DNA of 64,000 bases, taken from contig NZ_MUNT01000001.1 in NCBI RefSeq assembly GCF_002001175.1, positions 930,001-994,000 on the forward strand. Direction: 5' to 3'. Of this stretch, positions 19,301 to 27,146 are shown piece by piece. The stretch is from Rhodanobacter sp. C03 (GTDB lineage: Bacteria; Pseudomonadota; Gammaproteobacteria; Xanthomonadales; Rhodanobacteraceae). How positions within the stretch are numbered: the first letter of the stretch is position 1; every line of letters starts with the position of its first letter. The translations under genes were made by a program, and so were the position numbers. The notes under the pieces were generated by a model. The model made no database searches and was not told where the DNA came from. It was given only the letters and a program-made list of their open reading frames with translations.

Positions 19301-20043
19301 CAGTCGGTTTTGGCGTGAATATCCAAGCTGCAAACCATGTGATTCATTACACACGGACATGGAATCCCGCGAAGGAGGACCAAGCGACTGATAGAGCGTA
19401 TCGAATTGGCCAGAAAAAAGACGTCTATGTGTACTACCCCGTCGTTATGGCGGACGACTTTGTCACATTCGATGTAAAGCTGAACGAGCTTCTTGAAATC
19501 AAGCGACGGCTTGCGAGCGATATGTTGAATGGTGCGGGCGACCTACGACCAGGTGACTTCATTGTTGATGACGTGCTTCCACCTGGTATTGCTATTCCTG
19601 AAGTGCCTGTGACGTTGGATACGGCGCTCTCGATGAACTGGCAGTACCTTGAGGCACTTACGGCCGTGCTTTACACCAAACGTAGCTACGATGCGGTGCT
19701 TACGCCGCCCAGCAAAGATAACGGGGTTGATGTGGTTGCGTTGCCCCGCGAAGGAACAGACGGAAAGTTAGTTCAAGTCAAAGCATCAGAGCGCGAGGGG
19801 GGGGCGCTGGGCTGGAGCGCAGTCAAAGATGTTGTTGGGGGTCACGCTTACTATGCGAAGCAGTATCCAGGCGTGACTTTCCAGCGTGTCTGCCTTACCA
19901 ATCAGCGCTTCGACAGTCAGGCTCATATGAACGCGACTCTCAACGAGGTCGAGCTTCTTGAGCAATCTGATTTGGAAAAAATGCTGGTGGCTACACCAGT
20001 TACCTTGATGGACGTGGAGAAGCTTCTTTACAAGGAATGGTGA
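16306..20043 (+). CDS. zorD: Zorya type I ZorD (SNF2 helicase-nuclease)
   Basis: ZorD is the effector helicase-nuclease. The product has 1245 residues. The N-terminal ~560 residues have no clear motif. A SNF2/SWI2 helicase core follows: Walker A region ADDMGLGKT near 616-624, DEAQ box at D738, and motif VI region RAYRIGQKKDVYVYYPV near 1030. The C-terminal domain is an Mrr-type PD-(D/E)XK nuclease with NGVD1142VV and Q1157-V-K1159. A gene encoding another nuclease-like protein begins at or just after its stop. Confidence 0.92.
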   Translation: MFKLFKKVDHLPPSGWHCVETEDGVRIGTQPTDLSRSLTAEFLGGFLEQLEDEGFAEVEDGRYFISWNSVYELMVHPEYSQGMSELALPAVEPVLATVSSHDSLEDATFEIAIGDWSIDSSFAHEASLLGAVLTHHDRKVLLPSSLWALVREIRLFAHRGGSERTGQANRLGWGRIRRLAVAADVNLDSFLHRTVVLTPERLTIGIRKATVDDDAIIEVQPSFDGAPDDWLDRFDRQARVLGRYDIPTNEGVVQVVISPKVRTVLEEIKRLPMRRVAGARAQAFILNPYAALGEDANDVIDEMQFERARSEAGLEYERFLPRFERDAFGYPLKVGLLVETASALGPMSSDCIWLTDDELAMFVGSLKSALAKNYQLLGWNGYDLELQGDSPEYLHELEKALEDRKRPPIVITYAQIYDLTHYTSRVQEIGVEKPYFSPYIAKKKDDEGWFPENVIPIISWVAEGEAEPISIPLSPQTLAEFRQKIADAKATGNSEISIPGVAKPIPLAEAVRISETFTAAKSDADEGRLDRASLRRPDATTTVARKSPVLLANIQNIDYAEERREALSTQSCSLEMPSSMRPGYALLPHQREGVTWLQSLYLANRAYNCRGAVLADDMGLGKTLQLLTLMAWILEKDPKSDPMLVVAPVSLLENWKEEAAVFFTAEALPILTAYGQELAPLRVPRESIDERLRSEDGLTKFLKPGWLGDARIVLTTYETLRDLEFSFASQRWSLMICDEAQKIKNPAAMVTRAAKKQNVEFKIACTGTPVENTLADIWCLFDFVQPGLLGALNEFGRRYRKPIEARTTEELARVEELRKLITPQILRRTKAEVAKDLPKKIIVEDCRKLRLSEKQRELYAWAIEVFKKRGEPDTNAPFKNHLGLLHYLRLVCTDPRRFGLDVFRPSILADYRIQAPKLDWLLSQLKAIKSKEEKVIVFCEFRVIQRLLQHYIHESLDFRPDIINGDTAASASHVDSRQKRIKSFQERAGFGVIILSPVAVGFGVNIQAANHVIHYTRTWNPAKEDQATDRAYRIGQKKDVYVYYPVVMADDFVTFDVKLNELLEIKRRLASDMLNGAGDLRPGDFIVDDVLPPGIAIPEVPVTLDTALSMNWQYLEALTAVLYTKRSYDAVLTPPSKDNGVDVVALPREGTDGKLVQVKASEREGGALGWSAVKDVVGGHAYYAKQYPGVTFQRVCLTNQRFDSQAHMNATLNEVELLEQSDLEKMLVATPVTLMDVEKLLYKEW

Positions 20044-20111
20044 CGTCTGATCGGGCGACTGACCTAAGACTTGCTAAGCGCGGTGACGGTAAGGGCAGGA
20101 GGAAAGGTGGG

Positions 20112-21053
20112 ATGGATCAGCAAACTGATACGGGGCTTGAACGTAAACTACCAACCAACACCAAGGCTTATTTCATCAAGCTCGGCGAGCGGGGGTTCTG
20201 GGAAAAGAAATGTCTGAAAGACGGCACCTTGTGGTTTGGATACAACGAAACACCACATGACATGTGTCTTCGAGGCGATTGGGGTGGCGTCCAGGCGTTT
20301 TGGAAAATTGTACGCAAAAAAGAAGGTACTGCTTCGAACGATGCTCGACAGATCCGCACGTTTTATGAGGCCGACGAGCACAGCATTTTCATCACTTTTC
20401 ACGGCGGGTATCTCTGGTGGTGCAAACCCAAAGGCCGCGCGGCCGTCATTGAAGATGACGCCCGTTTGCGACAGACCGTGGATGGTTGGAAGCGCGAGAG
20501 CATAGGTGGTGATCCACTCATCATCAGCCGACTTTCGGGCAAGCTCACCAAAACGCAGATGTTCCGCGGCACCATTTGCGAGGTCGCAGAGAGAGCTTAC
20601 CTACTTCGTCGTATCAACGACGAGCCGACTCCCGAGGTAGCGGTTGCTGAAGAGGCAGAGGTCATTTTGCGAGCCCGAATCCTGGCGATGGTTCAGTTGC
20701 TTGACCCAAAGGATTTTGAGTTATTGGTGGAGCTGATCTTTTCGTCCAGCGGATGGCGGCGACAGACGCGGACGGGTGGAACTCAGAAGACAATCGACTT
20801 AGACCTTCTGTTACCCACTACAGGTGAGCGAGCCTTTGTCCAGATCAAGTCCAAGACATCAGGCAAAGAATTCGAGAGCTACGCGAAGGATTTCAGGGAC
20901 ACTGATGCGCACGCGCGGATGTTTTTCGTGTGGCATACAGGGAAGGTCAACGTTGAGCCCACCGAGCAGATCACTTTGTGGGGTCCCGATGAGGTTCCAA
21001 AGATGGTGCTTGAGGCAGGATTGTTGTCCTGGCTTAAAGATAAGGCTTCGTAG
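20112..21053 (+). CDS. Fifth gene of the Zorya operon: Mrr/type IV-like PD-(D/E)XK nuclease
   Basis: The 313-residue protein has two parts. The C-terminal half (about 195-300) looks like a restriction-endonuclease fold: PKDFELLVELIFSSSGW, then D229-L-D231, then Q244-I-K246-S-K, the order of catalytic residues in Mrr-like enzymes. The N-terminal half (about 10-110) is rich in Trp and aromatic residues (LWFGY, YLWWCKP) and was not recognised; a PUA/EVE-like reader of modified bases is a guess. The ATG at 20112 follows AGGAGG by nine bases. An in-frame ATG at 20037 overlaps the zorD stop and would add 25 poorly structured residues. The position strongly suggests co-expression with zorABCD; it is not part of the standard four-gene system. 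Confidence 0.7.
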   Translation: MDQQTDTGLERKLPTNTKAYFIKLGERGFWEKKCLKDGTLWFGYNETPHDMCLRGDWGGVQAFWKIVRKKEGTASNDARQIRTFYEADEHSIFITFHGGYLWWCKPKGRAAVIEDDARLRQTVDGWKRESIGGDPLIISRLSGKLTKTQMFRGTICEVAERAYLLRRINDEPTPEVAVAEEAEVILRARILAMVQLLDPKDFELLVELIFSSSGWRRQTRTGGTQKTIDLDLLLPTTGERAFVQIKSKTSGKEFESYAKDFRDTDAHARMFFVWHTGKVNVEPTEQITLWGPDEVPKMVLEAGLLSWLKDKAS

Positions 21054-21197
21054 CCACGATCGAAATGATGTTTGAACCTGATCGGACCTGATACCACCTG
21101 TGCCCACAGCGTGCCCCGAAGCGCAAAAAGCCATTGACCGAAAAATTGAAGTGCGGCTAAGCCGTTGAATCAATAAGCTGTCTGAGGCGAAATCAAT

Positions 21198-21234
21198 TCG
21201 TCGACACGAGGACTCCCAGTCCCCGTGTCGACGA
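21198..21234. repeat. Long hairpin (16-bp arms, one mismatch)
   Basis: TCGTCGACACGAGGAC and GTCCCCGTGTCGACGA pair over 16 positions with one A-C mismatch around a 5-base loop (TCCCA). No T-run flanks it on either strand, so it is not a classical terminator. It may be a protein-binding dyad or a transcript-stabilising stem at the island end. Confidence 0.6.
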
Positions 21235-21371
21235 GGAAAAAGTGCTGATTTCGAGGCGAAAAATAGCTTCGAGCAACGAAATTGATCAGATGCTCGTTGG
21301 AACATTGGGGATTTCTTCGTGAGCATCGTGAGCTACGGAATCCGCATGGCAGCGGCCTTCAAGAGCCCAAA

Positions 21372-21409
21372 AACGACGAAGCCCACTCGTTAAAGTAGGC
21401 TTCTTCGTT
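21372..21409 (-). terminator. Terminator next to att copy 2
   Basis: Arms of 16 bp with two mismatches (AACGAAGAAGCCTACT against AGTGGGCTTCGTCGTT on the minus strand) are followed by five T. It takes the position a tRNA-Phe terminator would have relative to att copy 2. Confidence 0.75.
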
Positions 21410-21414
21410 CTACA

Positions 21415-21461
21415 CATGGTGGCCGAGGACGGAATCGAACCGCCGACACGGGGATTTTCAA
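21415..21461 (-). repeat. att copy 2: junction between islands A and B
   Basis: This is a second exact 47-bp copy of the 3' part of tRNA-Phe; identity ends after TTTTCAA, as in copy 1. It marks the boundary between two tandem insertions. Confidence 0.9.
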
Positions 21462-21673
21462 GAGTTTCCTCGACGAATGGGAAGCCCCATTTAATGCGGT
21501 TCTTCAATGAGTTAGGAATTTGGCGAACCTTATGGAGCCTTGCCAAACCCCATGGAGACTTACTGAGCCCGAAACCTCACTGAAACCTGAAAAACCGAAA
21601 CCGCGTCAGGTTTTCGACTTTCGTCGGGAAGGGGATGACTGCTTGGGGTCTCCACTTGTGCGACGAACGCTCC
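21462..21673. other. Left end of island B, non-coding
   Basis: No supported gene. A 23-bp sequence at 21571-21593 (starting GAAACCTCACTGAAACCTG) and the 18-mer TTTCGTCGGGAAGGGGAT at 21619-21636 recur with one mismatch each near the other end of island B (29388-29410 and 29344-29361). An inverted TCAGGTTT lies at 21606. Confidence 0.5.
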
Positions 21674-22330
21674 CTACATGGATGCCTGTCGGTCATGATG
21701 GACTGACACCCCACTGGCGTTCAACCACTCAGAAAGCCGTTTACGACTGGCCTCAATTTTATCTTCTCCAATCCGTTCAATATCTAACTTCCTCCATCGC
21801 TGGGCTCGATCGGCAAATTCCCTCCCATCCGTCATTGCTCCATTGCCACGACGAAGGCGCACCTGACGAGCTTTATCTCGCAAACCCACAAGGTCCGAGA
21901 CCTTGAATACTGCTGTTGGCTTCTCGGTCTCTCCAAGATGGCGCCACGCGTGACTAGCCGCCTGCTCATTGGCCGCTAGGACCCAGGCCATGCGAATGGG
22001 GTTTTTGGCCTCATGGGTGGCAAACACGCACCCAAACCGATGAGTGCCAGCGTGACCGAAAAAGTTGCGCACCACGTAAGCGGGTGCTTTTTCGGCCTCA
22101 GCGATCTGGGCATCTAGTGCCGTTTCATTCACGATCACAAGCGGTATCCATCGAGACCGCTCGATGGCTTTGGATGCCTGTTCTGCGGTGTCAGCAATCG
22201 CCACACCCTCACGCAAAACTTTGACATCACCTTGACCAGCTGCCGCCAATACCGTCCACACCTGGTCTGGGGTGAGGTCGGGTTCATCATTGAGCAACCA
22301 AGCACTTGGTTCGTCTGTTTTATCGGTCAT
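21674..22330 (-). CDS. Hypothetical protein divergent from the RloC-like gene
   Basis: The 218-residue soluble protein is acidic at the N-terminus and basic in the last 60 residues (DKARQVRLRRG, then DRAQRWRKLD). I recognise no family. I chose the ATG at 22330 because GGGAG lies about seven bases upstream on its strand; the frame opens at 22423. It shares a 271-bp divergent promoter region with the ATPase/nuclease gene and could regulate or restrain it, but nothing in the sequence proves this. Confidence 0.55.
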   Translation of the reverse strand: MTDKTDEPSAWLLNDEPDLTPDQVWTVLAAAGQGDVKVLREGVAIADTAEQASKAIERSRWIPLVIVNETALDAQIAEAEKAPAYVVRNFFGHAGTHRFGCVFATHEAKNPIRMAWVLAANEQAASHAWRHLGETEKPTAVFKVSDLVGLRDKARQVRLRRGNGAMTDGREFADRAQRWRKLDIERIGEDKIEASRKRLSEWLNASGVSVHHDRQASM

Positions 22331-22416
22331 GATTATTTCTCCCGTTTCTGTTTCCGTATATCCATCCAAACAGAAATCGGAATGAGCGCAAGGGGGGTAC
22401 TGAAAGATTTCTGTGA

Positions 22417-22455
22417 AGCGCAACGATGTTCTTGAAGATTCAAGTTCGTTGCGCT
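22417..22455. promoter_or_regulatory. Long hairpin in a divergent promoter region
   Basis: AGCGCAACGA pairs with TCGTTGCGCT (10 bp) outside an inner CTTGAA/TTCAAG pair (6 bp), separated by a small asymmetric bulge. It lies between the unknown gene and the RloC-like gene. A smaller dyad, GTAGTG-GAAG-CACTAC, follows at 22484-22499. It could be an operator or a structured leader. Confidence 0.5.
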
Positions 22456-22601
22456 GACCGTTCGATCACGCCATCAGGGAAGCGTAGTGGAAGCACTACT
22501 TGGCGCATGGCCCCCGATGGGCTTGGCTTCACGGGTATCATGCGGTGACAGATGATTGAGTGCTGCACGTTATTTTTCGCAACATCCAATGGGGATAAGG
22601 G

Positions 22602-24872
22602 ATGATCGAGTCAATGCGTATTGCAGGTGTTGCGACCTATGGTGCAGCCAACGGGGAGTTGAACGGTCTGTCCACGGTCAACTATTTCTTTGGTAGTAAT
22701 GGATCAGGCAAGACAACGCTGTCGAACCTCATAGGTGACCCCACGCACAATGATTTTCGTGCATGCGCTATCAATTGGAAGAATCAGACACCACTTCAAA
22801 CTTTGGTCTACAACCGAGATTTTGTGACCAAAAACTTCAGTCCAACCGTTGGGCTCAAGGGCATCTTCACCCTTGGCGAAATCAATGTACAGGCGGTCTT
22901 AGACATAGCAGCTGAAAAACTCAAGCGCGATGACCACATATCAAAGCGCGAGAAGTTCACCAAGACATTGAAGGGCGACGAAGAGGCAGGAACAAAGGGC
23001 AAGGAAGTAGAGCGAGACGAATTGAACGCGGCATTTGCAGACACGTGCTGGACGACATTTCGCAAATACGATCCGTTCTTCAAGACCGCGTTTGAACACT
23101 ATAGGGTTCGTGGTGCTGCAACGAAGTTCCGCGATCAAGTTCTCCTTCAAAGCACGAGCAACACAGCTGATCTGCTGTCATTCGATGATTTGAAAGAGAA
23201 GGCCAGCACGCTGTTTGAGAGCAATCCGCAGCCAGTCGCAACAATCACTGAACTATCCCTCGCAGGGCTTGATTTGCTTGAGGCCAACGATGTTCTTGGT
23301 CGAGCGGTTGTCGGCCGCAATGACGCCACAATCGCGGCCATGATCAATCGTTTGCAGAATTCGGATTGGGTGAAAACGGGGCGAGCTTTTTTTGATGTCA
23401 ATCATGGCGACTGCCCGTTCTGTCAGCAAAAAGCGCCAACAAGGTTGAAGGCTGACCTTGAGAGCTACTTTGATGGTGCTTTCGAGACCGACACCAAGGC
23501 GATTGCGGACCTGCAAACAAGCTACCTCCTTGAGACAGCGAAGATCCAGACGGCACTTCAGGACATCATCGACACGCAATCAACATTCATCGAGCCTGAG
23601 CGTCTTCTGTCGTCCCAGCGGTTGCTCAGCACGCTGATTGAGTTGAACAAGACTAGGCTGGTTAACAAGGCAAAGGAGCCAAGTCTCACAACACGACTTG
23701 AAGCGCATGGGCCTGCATTGAAAGAGGCGCAGGAGGAGATCGTGCGTGCCAATGTGGCTATGGCGCGGCACAACCAGATGGTGCGGGATCTTGGTACGGA
23801 ACGAGCGACCCTCATTGCGCAAGTATGGAAGCTCTTGCTGGAAGAGGACTTGAAGACCGATCTTGAGACCTATAAGCGCCAGGTGGGAGGCCTGGATACA
23901 GCTATTGAATCATTGAACAACAAGGTAGTGGCGTTGACAGGTGACGTTGAGGCTTCTGATACAGCAATTGCTGAACTAGAAAAAGCGAACACCAACACAC
24001 GACACGCTGTTGATCGCATCAATGGCAACCTCAAGTCGTTCGGTTTTAAGAGCTTCAGCATCAAGCAGCTTGATGGCAACAAATATAAGTTGGTGCGGGC
24101 AGATGACTCAGAGGCCATGCATTCATTGAGCGAAGGTGAGCGGACGTTCGTCACCTTTCTCTACTTCATTGAACTGGTGCGAGGAAGTGAAGCGTCATCT
24201 GGTGTGAACACAGAGCGCGTGGTTGTTTTTGATGACCCTGTATCGAGCTTGGACAGTGACGTTCTTTTCATTGTCTCCACCTTGATCCGAGACGTGGTTG
24301 CCGAGGCGCGTGCAGGTGGAATGATCAAGCAGGTGTTCATCCTCACGCACAATGTCTACTTCCATAAGGAAGTCACATTCACGGGCGTCAAGAGTCCAGA
24401 TGTTCGCACAGAAACGCATTGGGTCATTCGCAAACCTGATCTGTTGTCGGAAGTGAATAAGCACGCAACCAACCCCATCAAGACCTCTTACGAGTTGCTG
24501 TGGCATGAGGTGCGTGACCCAAACCGAAACAGCACCACCATCCAGAATGCCTTACGTCGCATTCTGGAAAACTACTTCAAGATCCTTGGCGGTGTTCCCT
24601 TGGACGAGCTGATCGCCAAATTTAGTGGTCGCGATAAGTCCATTTGCAAAGCGCTGATGTCTTGGACAAACGACGGGTCGCATGGTGTGGAAGATGATGT
24701 GTTTTTTACAGCAGGAGAGGTGTCAGTGGACACGTATCTTGATGTCTTCCGCATGGTCTTTGAGAAGTCTGAGAATGAAGGTCACTACAAGATGATGATG
24801 GGCAACGCATATCGAGAACGTGCTCCTGTTATAGAGGTCGCAGAAGTCGGAAACGAAAACGCCACCCCATGA
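22602..24872 (+). CDS. RloC-like AAA ATPase with anticodon-nuclease-type C-terminus
   Basis: The 756-residue product resembles the AAA_13 / RloC-PrrC group, stress-activated nucleases that cut tRNA anticodon loops during phage infection. Walker A is G31-S-N-G-S-G-K-T; a coiled-coil region carries a zinc-hook-like C271-P-F-C274; the ABC signature SLSEGERTF is near 507-516 and Walker B VVFDDPVSSLDSD near 540-552. In the C-terminus R652, E656 and H694 (RRILENY and NDGSHG) match the order and approximate spacing of the Arg-Glu-His triad of PrrC-type nucleases and the HEPN fold. It stands alone with AAGGG before ATG 22602; no hsdMSR restriction genes are adjacent, typical of RloC rather than PrrC. 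Confidence 0.72.
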   Translation: MIESMRIAGVATYGAANGELNGLSTVNYFFGSNGSGKTTLSNLIGDPTHNDFRACAINWKNQTPLQTLVYNRDFVTKNFSPTVGLKGIFTLGEINVQAVLDIAAEKLKRDDHISKREKFTKTLKGDEEAGTKGKEVERDELNAAFADTCWTTFRKYDPFFKTAFEHYRVRGAATKFRDQVLLQSTSNTADLLSFDDLKEKASTLFESNPQPVATITELSLAGLDLLEANDVLGRAVVGRNDATIAAMINRLQNSDWVKTGRAFFDVNHGDCPFCQQKAPTRLKADLESYFDGAFETDTKAIADLQTSYLLETAKIQTALQDIIDTQSTFIEPERLLSSQRLLSTLIELNKTRLVNKAKEPSLTTRLEAHGPALKEAQEEIVRANVAMARHNQMVRDLGTERATLIAQVWKLLLEEDLKTDLETYKRQVGGLDTAIESLNNKVVALTGDVEASDTAIAELEKANTNTRHAVDRINGNLKSFGFKSFSIKQLDGNKYKLVRADDSEAMHSLSEGERTFVTFLYFIELVRGSEASSGVNTERVVVFDDPVSSLDSDVLFIVSTLIRDVVAEARAGGMIKQVFILTHNVYFHKEVTFTGVKSPDVRTETHWVIRKPDLLSEVNKHATNPIKTSYELLWHEVRDPNRNSTTIQNALRRILENYFKILGGVPLDELIAKFSGRDKSICKALMSWTNDGSHGVEDDVFFTAGEVSVDTYLDVFRMVFEKSENEGHYKMMMGNAYRERAPVIEVAEVGNENATP

Positions 24873-24992
24873 AAGGGTGGTGTGATCTGGTGCGTCGGTC
24901 ATCCTTGATGTGGAGGCCTCCACGGCGCCCAGACTTCCCAGACTAAGGACAGCTTGCCCACTGTTTGACCCATAGCCCATCAGGGTAGGGTG
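24851..24992 (+). repeat. ~142-bp direct repeat, copy 1 (flanks redox cassette)
   Basis: It begins AAACGAAAACGCCACC just before the stop codon of the RloC-like gene and matches 29084-29226 imperfectly, with a near-identical core of about 45 bp. The unit contains a hairpin (CCACCC-CATGAAA-GGGTGG) and a perfect 14-bp palindrome GTGGAGGCCTCCAC at 24910-24923. The hairpin probably also ends transcription of the upstream gene. Confidence 0.85.
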
Positions 24993-25040
24993 GCGTATCT
25001 CCATACTGAACCTCACGCACTCGCAACTCAAAAAATTCGG

Positions 25041-25961
25041 CTAAGACGCAGGAGAAAGACCGGGATCAATGCCGGTCATCGCGACCGATACATCCCATAA
25101 GCGTTGCGCTAATGCAGCGTCTTGCGCATCCGCAGACCGGGATGATTCACCAGAAACGCCTCTAATTCCGCGAAGGCCTGTGGGCCCGAGGTAAGCACCC
25201 GATTTTACGACGCCGGTTGCGGCTTGCAGCGCGGGCCATGCTCCCTTGTCAGCGCTGTTGAGCAGGACCCCGGCGATCGGATTGAAAATTTGCAGCCACC
25301 CCATGTTGCGCGCCAAGCTGGTCGAGGCTATGCCCGGGTGACAGCCTACCGCTGTGATTGACGAGCCGGCTGCCCGCAGTCGTCTGTCCAACTCAAAGAA
25401 GAACAGTGCATTGGCCAGCTTGCTGGCCGCGTAACGCTTCATCCGGTCGTAGCTGTTCTGGGCGTTAAGGTCATTCCAGTCGAATTGCGCGCCCTTGTGC
25501 GCCACGCTGGAGGTCGTCACGACCCGCGATCCCTGCGTATCGCCCAGCTTAGGTAGCAGCAGCGACGTCAGCGCAAAGCAGCCTAGGTGATTGACGCCCC
25601 ATTGCAGCTCGAAGCCTTGCTTGGTCCGCATCAGGGGTGGCGCCATCACGCCCGCGTTGTTGACGAGCACGTCCAGACGCGGCTCGCGGGCCACGCGCTC
25701 GGCTGCAGTCCGGATGCTGTCCAGGTCCGCGAAATCGATCGACAGGAAATCCAGATTCGCACTTGACGTGCGCAGCCTGATCCGCGCCATCGCCTCTTGC
25801 GCCTTCGCTTCATCCCGGCACGCGAGCAGCACGCGTGCGCCTCGCTGCGCTAGGACCCGCGTGACCTCATAGCCGACGCCGGTGTTGGCGCCGGTAACGA
25901 TAAAGCATTTGCCAGCCTGGTCTGGCACATCAGCTTCGGTGAAGCCTGTGGATTTCGACAT
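25041..25961 (-). CDS. SDR family oxidoreductase (retinol-dehydrogenase-like)
   Basis: This NAD(P)-dependent short-chain dehydrogenase of about 306 residues has the cofactor motif TGANTGVGY (about 23-31), NNAGVM (about 100-105) and active-site TSSVA with YAASKLAN. It resembles the protochlorophyllide/retinol-dehydrogenase-like SDRs (WWOX group). I chose the ATG at 25961; the frame opens at 26033. It is the last gene of a minus-strand redox cassette in island B. The substrate is unknown. Confidence 0.85.
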   Translation of the reverse strand: MSKSTGFTEADVPDQAGKCFIVTGANTGVGYEVTRVLAQRGARVLLACRDEAKAQEAMARIRLRTSSANLDFLSIDFADLDSIRTAAERVAREPRLDVLVNNAGVMAPPLMRTKQGFELQWGVNHLGCFALTSLLLPKLGDTQGSRVVTTSSVAHKGAQFDWNDLNAQNSYDRMKRYAASKLANALFFFELDRRLRAAGSSITAVGCHPGIASTSLARNMGWLQIFNPIAGVLLNSADKGAWPALQAATGVVKSGAYLGPTGLRGIRGVSGESSRSADAQDAALAQRLWDVSVAMTGIDPGLSPAS

Positions 25962-26029
25962 GATGATTCCGTCTAAGGTAAAAGTTAGCTCCAATGGCCC
26001 AGCTCGCTCTTGCGTCGCAGGCCATAAGG

Positions 26030-26980
26030 TCAAGCGGTCTCTATGGCAATGAGGCCTTTGCCGTTGATGCGACGGCCGGCTTCCAACTCCCGTATCAGAT
26101 CGATGGCTTCACTCAGTCGAACCACCCGGCCTACCGAAAGTTTCAGCTTCCCCTTGCTGGCAAGCCCCGCGACTTCCCGCAGCGTTGCCTCGTCTTGCTT
26201 GCCCATTACGAAATGGCGGCTTCGTGAGAGAACAACTCGCATCATTTTTGTGGGTGAGGGGCTTATGTCGAGGATCACGCCTCCGCGCTTTGCAAGCCTA
26301 CGTTCGTCATTGGCCGGCAAACTTCCATGCGTGTCGAATACGACATCGAACGTCCCCATGAGATTGCCCGGAAGGGATTGCCTGTAATCGAGAACTGCGT
26401 CAGCACCTATCGCCTTTGCGGCGCTCATCGACTCTGCGCGCACGCGCCCCACTACGGTTGCCCCTATGGCCTTCGCTATCTGCGTAGCTGATTGCCCCAC
26501 TGCCCCATAGGCGCCATTGATGAAAACGGACTGCCCCGCCTTCAGTTGGGCTTTATGCACCAACGCAATCCAGGCTGTCGTGGCCGCCACGGGCAGCGTT
26601 GCCGCTTCTTCATGGGTCAGGGCAGCGGGTTTTGCGACGGCGAGCGCTTCTTTGGTGATCAACGTCTCAGCAAATGAGCCGGACGTTTTCACGGGGGTAG
26701 AGCCAAAAACCTCGTCGCCGACTTTGAGGCGCTTCACACCTCGACCGATGCCCTCGACGACCCCGGAGAAATCTTGACCCATGGCACGCGGAAACTTCCG
26801 GCCTGTCATGAATTTCATCGCACCCTGCCGGATCTTCCAGTCAACAGGATTGATTGAGGCGGCTTTGACGCTGACTCGAATTTCGTCATCGGCCAAATCC
26901 GGCAATTGATATTCTTCCAAGCGCATTTCTGCCGGGCCACCATAGCGATGGAACTGTATTCTTTTCATTTTTTTATCCAT
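26030..26980 (-). CDS. NADP-dependent oxidoreductase (quinone oxidoreductase-like MDR)
   Basis: The 316-residue product belongs to the zinc-independent medium-chain dehydrogenase/reductase family: N-terminal GroES-like domain with SINPVDWKIRQG and GQDFSGVVEGIG, then a Rossmann domain with INGAYGAVGQSATQIAK, the nucleotide-binding glycine motif. No zinc ligand cluster is visible, as expected for quinone/enone reductases. An alternative start (MKRIQF) lies four codons inside. It lies in the same direction as both SDR genes, with 68 bp to the next. Confidence 0.85.
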   Translation of the reverse strand: MDKKMKRIQFHRYGGPAEMRLEEYQLPDLADDEIRVSVKAASINPVDWKIRQGAMKFMTGRKFPRAMGQDFSGVVEGIGRGVKRLKVGDEVFGSTPVKTSGSFAETLITKEALAVAKPAALTHEEAATLPVAATTAWIALVHKAQLKAGQSVFINGAYGAVGQSATQIAKAIGATVVGRVRAESMSAAKAIGADAVLDYRQSLPGNLMGTFDVVFDTHGSLPANDERRLAKRGGVILDISPSPTKMMRVVLSRSRHFVMGKQDEATLREVAGLASKGKLKLSVGRVVRLSEAIDLIRELEAGRRINGKGLIAIETA

Positions 26981-27146
26981 GTATCTTTTCTTACGACACT
27001 AGGCTGGGCAGCCACGCTCATTCCGCACATGCCAGTGGCGTTTATGGCCCGGGACTGCGCGTTCAGGAGGAAAAAAGACAGTTGAAACGCTCCTCGAAGT
27101 TATTGTCGAGTACTGATGCTAGGAGCCTGACGAACGAAATCGTTGT

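Larger units (their letters stand above)
21054..21414. other. Right end of island A, non-coding
   Basis: No supported gene. The stretch holds AACCTGA (21075), ACCTGAT (21086), the 18-mer TGTGCCCACAGCGTGCCC (21099-21116) shared with the left end of the island, a 16-bp-stem hairpin (21198-21234) and the terminator of the next att copy (21372-21409). Confidence 0.6.

Noticed and set aside
22602..24872. Septu PtuA or Wadjet-type ATPase
   Set aside because: No HNH partner (PtuB) or jet genes are adjacent, and the C-terminal Arg-Glu-His set with the CxxC hook fits RloC better.
24723..25031. Minus-strand frames at 24723-25031 and 29056-29256 with similar translations
   Set aside because: The similarity comes from the ~142-bp DNA repeat; the first is antisense to the RloC-like gene end and neither has a ribosome binding site.
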